Assembly (NCBI GenBank): GCA_031426815.1
Contig: JASJPG010000153.1
Coordinates: 1-13,115 of the forward strand
Direction: 5' to 3'
DNA from: PFJX01 sp031426815
GTDB taxonomy: Bacteria; Pseudomonadota; Gammaproteobacteria; Burkholderiales; Thiobacillaceae
DNA length: 13,115 nt
Shown here piece by piece: positions 6,042-13,104 of this stretch. The notes beneath the pieces are model-generated. The model did not search any database and was not told the origin of the DNA. It was given only the letters and a program-made list of their open reading frames with translations. The position numbers and the translations under genes were made by a program. Position 1 is the first letter of the stretch; every line of letters begins with the position of its first letter.

Positions 6042-6797
6042 TTACTTCCCGTGCGGCTTGACGTCCGCCGGGCTGGGCAGATCGGACGACCCGTTCGCCT
6101 CGTCCAGCCGCTTCTGCAACGCCACCACCGGCTTGTAGAACATGTGCGCGAACTTGGACCAGGGCACCGTGACGAACAGCAGCGTCGTGAACAGCAGGTA
6201 GAGGCCGGCCAATACCCGCGTCGCCGTCGCGTTGCCGGCCGTCGGCACCAGTTCGAACAGCAGCGCGAAAGTCACGCTGGCCAGCAGCGTGACGATGAAC
6301 AGGTCGGCGCGTTGCAAACGCCAGGGCGGATGCCCGTCATGCGTCACATTGACGCGCAGAAAGAAGAAGAACCAGTAGCCGCCGACCAGTGTCATCAGCG
6401 CGCCGAGATTCCACAGCAGCGGCCACAGCGCCGGCGTCTGCGGGTCGGCCGGATAGCAGAACGCCATGACCACGCTGCTGACCAGGTAAAGCACGAAGCC
6501 GTAGAACAGCAGCACGTGCGACAGCCGGCGCCGCGGGTTGTTGAATTCGCCGAACGTGGCGATGTCGCGCAGCAAAGTCCGCGTCGCGATGGCGGCCACA
6601 TCCGGCGCGGCGAGTTGGCGCGTGGCGGCCGCTTTGGTGCGCTGCCGTTCCTGCAGGAAGAACTTGGCCTTCTTGCCGTCGAGCAGATCGAACAGCGTGC
6701 CCAGCACAACCGCCAGGATCATCAACACGATGTAACCCTGCATGCCTGCGGGGGAGATGAAATCGCTCAGCGGAATGAACGGATTGGTGGTGAACAC
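6042..6797 (-). CDS. aprM: AprM, putative membrane partner of APS reductase
   Basis: AprM is an integral membrane protein found with aprBA in one lineage of sulfur-oxidising bacteria. It is proposed to link APS reductase to the quinone pool. From the chosen start the protein has 251 residues and about five membrane segments (roughly 19-37, 94-115, 127-149, 163-184 and 195-214), resembling the nitrate reductase gamma/HdrE type. H94 and H218, near membrane segments, are possible haem ligands, but this is only a suggestion. I chose GTG 6797 because GGGAGGT (6807-6801) lies just upstream. ATG 6818 (258 residues, only AAGG placed too close) is the alternative, and TTG 6899 is unlikely. It heads the aprMBA operon. 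Electron flow through AprM is known only by inference in the family. Confidence 0.88.
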   Translation of the reverse strand: MFTTNPFIPLSDFISPAGMQGYIVLMILAVVLGTLFDLLDGKKAKFFLQERQRTKAAATRQLAAPDVAAIATRTLLRDIATFGEFNNPRRRLSHVLLFYGFVLYLVSSVVMAFCYPADPQTPALWPLLWNLGALMTLVGGYWFFFFLRVNVTHDGHPPWRLQRADLFIVTLLASVTFALLFELVPTAGNATATRVLAGLYLLFTTLLFVTVPWSKFAHMFYKPVVALQKRLDEANGSSDLPSPADVKPHGK

Positions 6798-7107
6798 GGT
6801 ACCTCCCGATGTCGCCATGCCTTGTTTGTTTGCAGTGCCGGCCTCTGTAACGGGCGTCGGAGGAAGTCCCGCATGGAAGCCCGGAGTGGAACCTTTCAAC
6901 TGACGTTAGCACCGCTGCCGGTCAAGTCAATTTCGCAGCCATGTAATTGTTTTTACAGACCTTATAGGATATCTACGGTATCGACCCAAGAACAAAAAGC
7001 GAGGAGGATCAAGACGTAAAGACGACCGTAGTCATGTCGGCTGACGAGAAAAACGGAAATAATGCCGGGATGCGAAATCGGCATGCACCCTCAACCGGGC
7101 CAATGAA
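6798..7107. other. Divergent aprM / TonB-receptor intergenic region
   Basis: About 310 bases separate the aprM start from the receptor start. The part from 6945 to 7020 is clearly more AT-rich than the surroundings and probably holds the receptor promoter, but no clean -35/-10 pair stands out. A strong ribosome-binding sequence, GAGGAGG (7001-7007), has no start codon at a usable distance. A short hairpin (ATGCCG, 7062-7067, with CGGCAT, 7079-7084) follows. No tRNA, known riboswitch core or sigma-54 promoter was recognised. Confidence 0.5.
6903..6930 (-). promoter_or_regulatory. Weak candidate sigma-70 promoter for aprMBA
   Basis: On the minus strand TTGACT (6930-6925), a 16-base spacer and TAACGT (6908-6903) resemble a -35/-10 pair. 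The -35 is good and the -10 poor. It would place the transcript start about 100 bases before the aprM start. No better pair was seen in this intergenic region. Confidence 0.25.
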
Positions 7108-7111
7108 ATGA
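7034..7111 (+). other. Possible 25-codon leader ORF overlapping the receptor start
   Basis: ATG 7034 opens a 25-codon frame (MSADEKNGNNAG... to GPMK) that ends in TGA at 7109-7111, overlapping the ATG of the receptor gene (7108-7110) in an ATGA arrangement. Such an overlap can couple translation. The GAGGAGG at 7001-7007 is 26 bases upstream of this ATG, which is too far for direct use. The peptide resembles nothing I know, and a chance frame of this length is likely. Confidence 0.15.
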
Positions 7112-9141
7112 ACAAACGCCAAGCTGCCATTCCTTTTCTCACCGCCTTCCTGGCAGTGAACGCCTATGCGGGTACCGACGCGGAACTGGAGCGATTGCTG
7201 TTGTTGAGCATGGAAAATCTGCTGACGCTCAAGGTCAAGGTCTCCACCAACACCGACCAGACACTGTCCAAGGCGCCTTCCGTGGTGTCGGTCATCACGG
7301 CGGAGGATATCCAGGCCACGGGTGCGACTAATCTCACCGAGATATTGCAGAGCGTGCCCGGCATTTACATCAGGACCAACTTGTTCGGATCCCGGCCGCA
7401 CGTGACGTTTCGCGGCGCGTTGCCCTCCAGCACGTTGCTGATGGTGAACGGCGAAGCGATAAAAGACCTGATGTGGACTTCCGGCATTTTCTGGAAGGGT
7501 CTACCGATCAGCATGATCGAACGGGTCGAAATCATCCGCGGCCCCGGTTCCGCGCTGTTCGGTTCGGATGCTTCGGCTGGCGTGATCAATGTCATCACCA
7601 AGTCGGCGGGGCCGATCAGGCAAGCCAAGGTTGGCCTACGTGCCGGCCAGTTCGATAGCCAGGCAGGCTGGGTGGAACACGGCGGCAACTGGAACGGCTT
7701 CGACATCGGTTTTACCGCCGAACTGTCGCATAGCAACGGCCACAACCCGTTCATCGCGCAGGATGCCCAGTTGATCTCCGGCAACGCCCAATATGGCCAC
7801 GACGGTCAGGACATCCGCTTCTCGATGGCCCGCAACAACTGGCGTTTGCTCGCCGATCACACCGGCCAGAGCGACATCGGCATCGGCCTGGCCGGCGCCG
7901 GCGTGCTGGACCCGCTGACCCGGGGCAGCAGCAGCCGAGACGATATCGCGTTGCTGTACAGCAACGACGAGTTTGCGCAGAACTGGGGCTTGAATGCCGA
8001 GTTGCGTTACAACCACCTCGATTACACCTCCGGCGACGGATTTCAGGAACGCCCGGCCGGCTACGTCGATGTGACAGACCCCTTAAATCCAGTCACTTAT
8101 CCGGATGGACAGATCAACCAGATGCGCTCGGGCGAGCGCGGTTACCGGGCCGAGATCAGCGGCTTGTATACCGGCATCAAAAAGCACGCCATCCGGGTCG
8201 GCGGCGGTTACAGCCTGAAGGATCTGTATCGGGTCGAGCAATCCGTCAACTACTTCACGGGTCCGAACGGAGAAGCCGTTGGGCCACGGCTGTCAATGGC
8301 GAACATCTCGGATACGCCAGATGCCTTTACGCCGGAGAAGATCCGCCGCGTCAGCTACCTCTTTGTGCAGGACATCTGGACGCTGGCGTACGACTGGGAA
8401 CTGACCGCCGGCGCGCGCTACGACAATTACTCCGACTTCGGCGGCACGCTGAATCCGCGCGCGGCGCTGGTCTGGCAGAGTACGGACCGGCTCACCACGA
8501 AACTGATGTACGGAGAGGCGTTCCGGGTGCCCTCTTATCTGGAGTTGTTCGGTAAGACAGCAGCCACTAAGGCGAACCCAACGCTCACCCCAGAAAAATC
8601 CCATACCTGGGATCTGTCATTTTCATATCTGGCAGCGAAGAATTTGAAGTTTGGCCTTGATCTGTACCAGTTCGTCCAGACCAACAGGATCGCCGCCGAC
8701 GCGGCGAACAAATACCAGAACAGCCTCGGTGACCGCACCGCGCGCGGCATCGAACTGGAAGCGCAGTGGCAGGCGACGAAAACGTTACGTCTGGCCGGCA
8801 ACCTGTCCCATATCAATGAGGATGCGGCCACCTTTCCGCGCTCCATCCCCAAACAGAAAGCCTATCTGCGGACAGATTGGGCGTTTCTGCCAAAGTGGAA
8901 CTGGAACCTGCAGGCCAACTGGATCGGCAAACGCGAAGCTAACGGAGGACGTGCACCGCTGGATGCCTATACGTTGGTGGATACGACATTGCGCCATATC
9001 CCACGTAAGAACTGGGAATTTGCCGCCTCCATCCGCAACTTGTTCGATGCGGATGCCCGCGAGTATTCCAGTAGTGCCCTCCCGGACAATTTGCCGTTAG
9101 CCCGGCGCAGTTTCCATGCGGAATTGATTTACAAATTTTGA
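7108..9141 (+). CDS. TonB-dependent outer-membrane receptor
   Basis: This 677-residue protein is an energised outer-membrane gated channel or signal receptor. Residues 1-21 form a signal peptide ending at about AYA-G. Then comes the N-terminal motif LLLLSMENLLTLKVKV (30-45), typical of the CirA/BtuB-like group, the plug domain (about 50-166, with APSVVSVITAEDI, LQSVPGIYIR, VEIIRGPGSALFGSDA and GVINVITK) and a 22-strand type barrel ending in phenylalanine at ELIYKF. The start lacks a good ribosome site, but the signal peptide fixes it. The ligand cannot be told from sequence: no adjacent uptake, siderophore or cobalamin gene is present. The next two genes encode a YfiR-family periplasmic protein and a sensor kinase, which suggests a sensing rather than a purely uptake role. 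Confidence 0.93.
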   Translation: MNKRQAAIPFLTAFLAVNAYAGTDAELERLLLLSMENLLTLKVKVSTNTDQTLSKAPSVVSVITAEDIQATGATNLTEILQSVPGIYIRTNLFGSRPHVTFRGALPSSTLLMVNGEAIKDLMWTSGIFWKGLPISMIERVEIIRGPGSALFGSDASAGVINVITKSAGPIRQAKVGLRAGQFDSQAGWVEHGGNWNGFDIGFTAELSHSNGHNPFIAQDAQLISGNAQYGHDGQDIRFSMARNNWRLLADHTGQSDIGIGLAGAGVLDPLTRGSSSRDDIALLYSNDEFAQNWGLNAELRYNHLDYTSGDGFQERPAGYVDVTDPLNPVTYPDGQINQMRSGERGYRAEISGLYTGIKKHAIRVGGGYSLKDLYRVEQSVNYFTGPNGEAVGPRLSMANISDTPDAFTPEKIRRVSYLFVQDIWTLAYDWELTAGARYDNYSDFGGTLNPRAALVWQSTDRLTTKLMYGEAFRVPSYLELFGKTAATKANPTLTPEKSHTWDLSFSYLAAKNLKFGLDLYQFVQTNRIAADAANKYQNSLGDRTARGIELEAQWQATKTLRLAGNLSHINEDAATFPRSIPKQKAYLRTDWAFLPKWNWNLQANWIGKREANGGRAPLDAYTLVDTTLRHIPRKNWEFAASIRNLFDADAREYSSSALPDNLPLARRSFHAELIYKF

Positions 9142-9170
9142 GGAATAACTGGACTGCCAGCTTCATTTCA

Positions 9171-9704
9171 ATGAACTGCTGCGCCAAACATCTCGCCGTA
9201 CTGGCCCGCTTTCTGCTGGTCGCGCTGGCCTGCCATGTGCAGACGGCCGCGGCCCAGGAGTTGACCAACGTGCAGGCGGCACGCTCGGCAATGGTGTTCA
9301 ATTTCCTCAAATTTTCCGAACTCCCGCCCAAAACCAACCTCGCGCCGGAAATCCGCCTATGTGTCGCCGTGCGCGACACGCGCCAGGCGGAAGCCCTGGC
9401 GCTGCTTTCCGGCCGCAAGGTCGGCGGCCGCGAACTGATCGTTGCCGACTTCACCGCGCAGAGCTACTGCGACGTGTTTTATGTCGATACGCGCCAACGC
9501 TGGAACGCCGTGGAGGACCATCCCGCGCTCAGCCGCGCGCTCACGATCGGCACCTATCCCGGCTTTGCCAGCGATGGCGGCATGATCGAAATCGCGCTCC
9601 AGCCGGACGCCATCCGCTTCGACATCAATCGCAAGCAGGGCAAGCGCGCCGGCATCCATTTCTCGCCCCAAATGCTGCGTCTGGCGCGCCAGATCCATGA
9701 GTAG
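9171..9704 (+). CDS. YfiR-family (DUF4154) periplasmic protein
   Basis: YfiR proteins are periplasmic regulators. The known one binds the periplasmic domain of the diguanylate cyclase YfiN and keeps it off. This 177-residue protein has a signal peptide (1 to about 29, ending TAAAQ). It has the family pattern AARSAMVFNFLKFSELP (36-52), IRLCVAV (61-67), GRELIVADF (86-94), SYCDVFYVD (98-106), FASDGGMIEIALQPDAIRFDIN (132-153, quoted in parts) and a final AGIHFSPQMLRLAR (160-173). C64 and C100 could form a disulfide; no second cysteine pair is present in the C-terminal half. ATG 9171 is chosen for the signal peptide. TTG 9138, overlapping the receptor stop, is a possible alternative. The ribosome site is weak. 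It overlaps the kinase gene by 8 bases, so the two are probably coupled. Confidence 0.87.
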   Translation: MNCCAKHLAVLARFLLVALACHVQTAAAQELTNVQAARSAMVFNFLKFSELPPKTNLAPEIRLCVAVRDTRQAEALALLSGRKVGGRELIVADFTAQSYCDVFYVDTRQRWNAVEDHPALSRALTIGTYPGFASDGGMIEIALQPDAIRFDINRKQGKRAGIHFSPQMLRLARQIHE

Positions 9705-11667
9705 CCGCACATTCATCGGCGCTTTCTTCGATCGTCGCTCGATCCGCTATTCGCTGGCCCGACTCATCGTTGCGGCGGTCCTGGTCGGTCTCGGCCTGGC
9801 GCTGCTCAGCGACGCGGTGCTCATGCTCGATAACGTGCGCAAGGACATCCGGCGCACCATGACCACCGCCGCCAACGCGGCCGGCACCGCCGCCAGTGCG
9901 GCGGTCGTCTTCCACGATGCCAAGGTCGCGCAGGTCGTGCTGCGCATGTTCGAGGCTTATCCGGAAATCGATGCTGCCGCCCTCTATACGCATGACGGCA
10001 GCCGCCTCGCCAGCTATGGCAAAGACACGCTGCTGCCGGCGGATGCGAAGTCCATCGTGCAATCCGCCGACGACGTCGAACTGCTGGCGGAGGCCGCCAG
10101 CCTGGGGCTGCCTATCGAAGTCGACGGCGCCAGCGTCGGCACGATCTACATTCAGGCGCGGCTGCAAACCTATTGGCACACTTACCTCGGCACGATCGCG
10201 ATGACCTTTCTGGTCGCGCTGACCTCCGGCATGGTGGCCCTGATCCTCGCCATGCGCTTTCTCAACCGCATCCTGCAGCCGGTCCGCATGCTGGCCGACG
10301 CGGCCAACGATGCCCGCCAGCGGCTGGATTTCATCCCGCGCGAAATTCCCGTCGCGGACAACGAAATCGGCGATCTGGTGCGCAATTTCAACGGCCTGCT
10401 GGCTGAAGTCGAAGCCGGCAGAAAACGGCTGCAGAGCCAACATATCGAACTGGAACGGCTGGTTACGGATAGAACGGCGGAACTGCGCCTGGCCAAGGAG
10501 TCGGCCGACGAGGCCAACGCAGCCAAATCGCGTTTCCTCGCCGCCGCCAGTCACGACTTGCGCCAGCCGATCCATGCCATGCGTCTGTTTCAGGAAACCT
10601 TGAGCACGACGCCCCTGAACGACGAACAGCGCCGGATTACCAATTACCTGTCCCTGTCGACACGCAGCCTGGCGGATATCCTGAACTCGCTGCTCGATGT
10701 TTCCCGGCTCGATGGCGGCGTCGTGAAGGCGCATCCGGAAATCGTCTCGGTCTATGCCCTGCTCAGCAACATCGAATCCGAATTCGCACCGTTGGCGATG
10801 GCGAAAGGTCTGCGCTTCAAGTTCTACTTTCCGAGCAACGATCTGCTGCTGTTCACCGATGCCAACCTGTTCTACAGCCTGCTGCGCAATTTCATCGACA
10901 ACGCCATCAAATACACCCATACCGGCGGCGTTCTGATCGGTTTCCGTCGCCGCCGCGACAGCGCGCTGATCCAGGTGTGGGACACCGGCATCGGGATTGC
11001 CCCGAATCAGCTCGAAGCCATCTTCGACGAGTACTTCCAGGTCGGCAATCCACAGCGCGACCGGACCAAAGGCCTGGGCCTCGGCCTGGCCATTGCCAAA
11101 CGTGTCGCGAACATCCTGGGCAGTCACATCTCCTGCCAGTCCCGCCTGAACAAGGGCACCAAGTTCGAGATCTGCGTCCCGATGGCGGCGCAGGAAGCGG
11201 AACTGGAAATAGACGACCAATCCGACGAGCTACCGGATATCGACTATGCGGCATTGCCTTCTGTCGGACGCCGGGTGGCAGTGATCGAAGACGATTCGAT
11301 GGCCGCCAAAGCGCTCGAACTGGCACTGCAGGCGTATGGCATGCGGGTCACCACGTTTGCCAGCGCCGAACACGCCCTCGCCGATGCGCAGATCGACCAG
11401 GCCGACTTCTACATCGCGGACTATCGGCTGCCCGGCTTGAACGGCATTCAGTTTCTGGATGAGATGCAACAGCGAGCCAAGCAACCGATCAAGGCGACTT
11501 TGCTGACCGGCGAAACGCTGCACGAATCGATCAACAAAGTGGCGTTCCGCTGGAAGGTCATGTTCAAGCCGATCGACTCGGCCGCCCTGGTGGCGGAAAT
11601 CGAAGCGCAATGCATTCGCGTCGAAGCTCGCGACGCGCGTATCCAGCTGCCTGGCAAGCTCGCTTGA
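9697..11667 (+). CDS. Hybrid sensor histidine kinase, CHASE8-HAMP-HisKA-HATPase-REC
   Basis: This is a 656-residue inner-membrane kinase. A first membrane helix (about 18-44) is followed by a periplasmic domain (45-160) with the CHASE8/YfiN-like stretch AASAAVVFHDAKVAQVVL and EIDAAALYTHDG. A second helix (162-188) leads to HAMP (about 189-242) and a coiled coil to 275. The HisKA box is SRFLAAASHDLRQPIHAM with H286. The ATPase has the N box (RNFIDNAIKYT, 397-407), DTGIGIA (429-435) and GLGLGLAIAKR (459-469). The C-terminal receiver (about 525-638) keeps the acidic pair D532/D533, phosphoacceptor D575, T604 and K624. All catalytic residues are intact, so it should be active. No Hpt, GGDEF or DNA-binding domain follows. 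The start ATG 9697 lies inside the YfiR gene end. By analogy with YfiN, the upstream YfiR-like protein is its likely periplasmic controller; this is inference. Confidence 0.93.
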   Translation: MSSRTFIGAFFDRRSIRYSLARLIVAAVLVGLGLALLSDAVLMLDNVRKDIRRTMTTAANAAGTAASAAVVFHDAKVAQVVLRMFEAYPEIDAAALYTHDGSRLASYGKDTLLPADAKSIVQSADDVELLAEAASLGLPIEVDGASVGTIYIQARLQTYWHTYLGTIAMTFLVALTSGMVALILAMRFLNRILQPVRMLADAANDARQRLDFIPREIPVADNEIGDLVRNFNGLLAEVEAGRKRLQSQHIELERLVTDRTAELRLAKESADEANAAKSRFLAAASHDLRQPIHAMRLFQETLSTTPLNDEQRRITNYLSLSTRSLADILNSLLDVSRLDGGVVKAHPEIVSVYALLSNIESEFAPLAMAKGLRFKFYFPSNDLLLFTDANLFYSLLRNFIDNAIKYTHTGGVLIGFRRRRDSALIQVWDTGIGIAPNQLEAIFDEYFQVGNPQRDRTKGLGLGLAIAKRVANILGSHISCQSRLNKGTKFEICVPMAAQEAELEIDDQSDELPDIDYAALPSVGRRVAVIEDDSMAAKALELALQAYGMRVTTFASAEHALADAQIDQADFYIADYRLPGLNGIQFLDEMQQRAKQPIKATLLTGETLHESINKVAFRWKVMFKPIDSAALVAEIEAQCIRVEARDARIQLPGKLA

Positions 11668-11788
11668 CGGCTGCAATTCCAGGGCTTTGATCTAAGCTCA
11701 GACATCCGGCGCCGCAGGAACGGCCGGACGTCGGCCCGCGCAGCCAAGCAGCGGGCTGCACACAAAAAAGACAGACGAGGAGGCAGCC
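11668..11788. other. Kinase-egtB gap with GC-rich hairpins
   Basis: Between the kinase stop and the egtB start are a 10-base near-perfect inverted repeat (11701-11710 with 11723-11732, one mismatch) and two overlapping, mutually exclusive stems (GCCCGC 11734-11739 with GCGGGC 11751-11756, or GCAGCC 11740-11745 with GGCTGC 11754-11759). No T tract follows either one, so neither is a standard terminator. No convincing promoter was found. The end of this stretch carries the egtB ribosome site GAGGAGG (11777-11783). Confidence 0.4.
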
Positions 11789-13042
11789 ATGGAAACCCCT
11801 GAGCAGGGTCTGCATGTCTATCGGCGCGTGCGTGCGGACAGCGAGTGGTTGTGCGCACCGTTGGCGATCGAGGATTACGTGATCCAGACCACGCCGGAAG
11901 CGAGTCCGGCGAAGTGGCATCTGGCGCATGTCAGCTGGTTTTTCGAGACCTTCATCCTGCGCCCGTATCTACCCGGCTACCGGGAGTTCCATGCCGATTT
12001 CGGCTACCTGTTCAACTCTTATTACGAACAGGTCGGCCGCTTCCATCTTCGAGCCGAACGCGGGTTCCTGTCGCGCCCGACGGTGGCGGAAGTCATGCGT
12101 TATCGCACGCATGTCGATCAGTACATGCAGGAACTGCTCGAACACATCGACGCCGCACAGTGGCCGCTGGTCAAGGCCCGCCTGGCCCTCGGCATAAACC
12201 ACGAACAGCAGCATCAGGAACTGCTGCTCACCGACATCAAGCGCAATCTCGCCGCCAACCCGCTCTATCCCGCCTATCGCGACGATCTGCCGGCGCCGCT
12301 GCCGCAGTTGGCGCCTGCGCTCGCCTGGGTCGAATTTTCTGGCGGCCTGGTGGAGATCGGCCATGCCGGCAACGACTTTGCCTTCGACAACGAGTCGCCA
12401 CGCCACCCGGTCTATCTGGCGCCCTATCGCCTGGCGACGCGGCTGGTCAGCAACGCCGAATATCTGGCCTTCATCGCCGATGCCGGCTATGTCCGGCCGG
12501 AATTGTGGCTGGCGGACGGCTGGACGCAGATGCGCACGGCAGGCTGGGACGGCCCGCTGTACTGGCTGCACACCGTCGGCGAATGGCGGCACTACACGCT
12601 GTCCGGCCTGCAACCGCTCGATCCGGACGCGCCGGTCTGCCACGTCAGCTATTACGAAGCCGCGGCCTACGCAGCCTGGGCCGGCAAACGGCTGCCGAGC
12701 GAAGCGGAGTGGGAACACGCCGCGGCCGGCCTGGCGGTGAGCGGCAATCTGCGCGACAGCGGTTGGCTGAGCCCGCTGGCCGCGCCTGCAGGCGACGGTC
12801 TGTTGCAGATGTATGGCGACGTCTGGGAGCCGACCGCCTCGGCCTATCTGCCTTACCCCGGTTTCCGTGCGCCGAGCGGCGCGCTGGGCGAATACAACGG
12901 CAAATTCATGTGCAACCAGATCGTGCTGCGCGGCGGTTCCTGCGTCACCCCGGACGATCACATCCGCCCCAGCTACCGCAACTTCTTCTATCCGGGCGAA
13001 CGCTGGCAGTTCCAGGGTATCCGCCTGGCCGAAGATTTATGA
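11789..13042 (+). CDS. egtB: EgtB, ergothioneine sulfoxide synthase
   Basis: EgtB is a non-haem iron enzyme that joins trimethylhistidine (hercynine) to a cysteine-derived thiol with oxygen, forming the sulfoxide precursor of ergothioneine. The 417-residue protein has an N-terminal DinB-like domain (about 10-160) with the expected iron histidines: H47 in HLAHVSWFFE and H138/H142 in the HEQQHQELL motif. The C-terminal FGE-sulfatase-like domain (about 178-415) includes PVCHVSYYEAAAYAAWAGKR (282-301), LPSEAEWE, GDVWEPTAS and the family ending RGGSCVTPDDHIRPSYRNFF. ATG 11789 has a strong GAGGAGG (11777-11783). Whether the donor is cysteine or gamma-glutamylcysteine cannot be told here. The methyltransferase gene egtD, its usual partner, would lie beyond the window end. 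Confidence 0.94.
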   Translation: METPEQGLHVYRRVRADSEWLCAPLAIEDYVIQTTPEASPAKWHLAHVSWFFETFILRPYLPGYREFHADFGYLFNSYYEQVGRFHLRAERGFLSRPTVAEVMRYRTHVDQYMQELLEHIDAAQWPLVKARLALGINHEQQHQELLLTDIKRNLAANPLYPAYRDDLPAPLPQLAPALAWVEFSGGLVEIGHAGNDFAFDNESPRHPVYLAPYRLATRLVSNAEYLAFIADAGYVRPELWLADGWTQMRTAGWDGPLYWLHTVGEWRHYTLSGLQPLDPDAPVCHVSYYEAAAYAAWAGKRLPSEAEWEHAAAGLAVSGNLRDSGWLSPLAAPAGDGLLQMYGDVWEPTASAYLPYPGFRAPSGALGEYNGKFMCNQIVLRGGSCVTPDDHIRPSYRNFFYPGERWQFQGIRLAEDL

Positions 13043-13078
13043 ACCTGGAAACTCACCGGGTGAGTGGCGACACCACTC

Positions 13079-13104
13079 GTAGGAGCGCCTTCCAAGGCGC
13101 GATT
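13079..13104 (+). repeat. REP-like element, family 4, single arm
   Basis: These 26 bases are identical to the left arm at 3675-3700 (GTAGGAGCGCCTTCC head, AAGGCGCGATT end). It begins 36 bases after the egtB stop, preceded by a small stem GAGTGG (13062-13067) with CCACTC (13073-13078). The opposite arm, if any, would be beyond the window. Confidence 0.85.

Noticed and set aside
6818..6899. Longer aprM beginning at TTG 6899 (MKGSTPGFHAG...)
   Set aside because: It has no ribosome site, a non-conserved-looking extension without membrane character, and the extension would overlap the likely promoter. GTG 6797 or ATG 6818 fits better.
7011..7107. Cobalamin, c-di-GMP or mini-ykkC riboswitch before the TonB receptor
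   Set aside because: I looked for the conserved cores of these elements and found only short stems. None of the invariant motifs is present.
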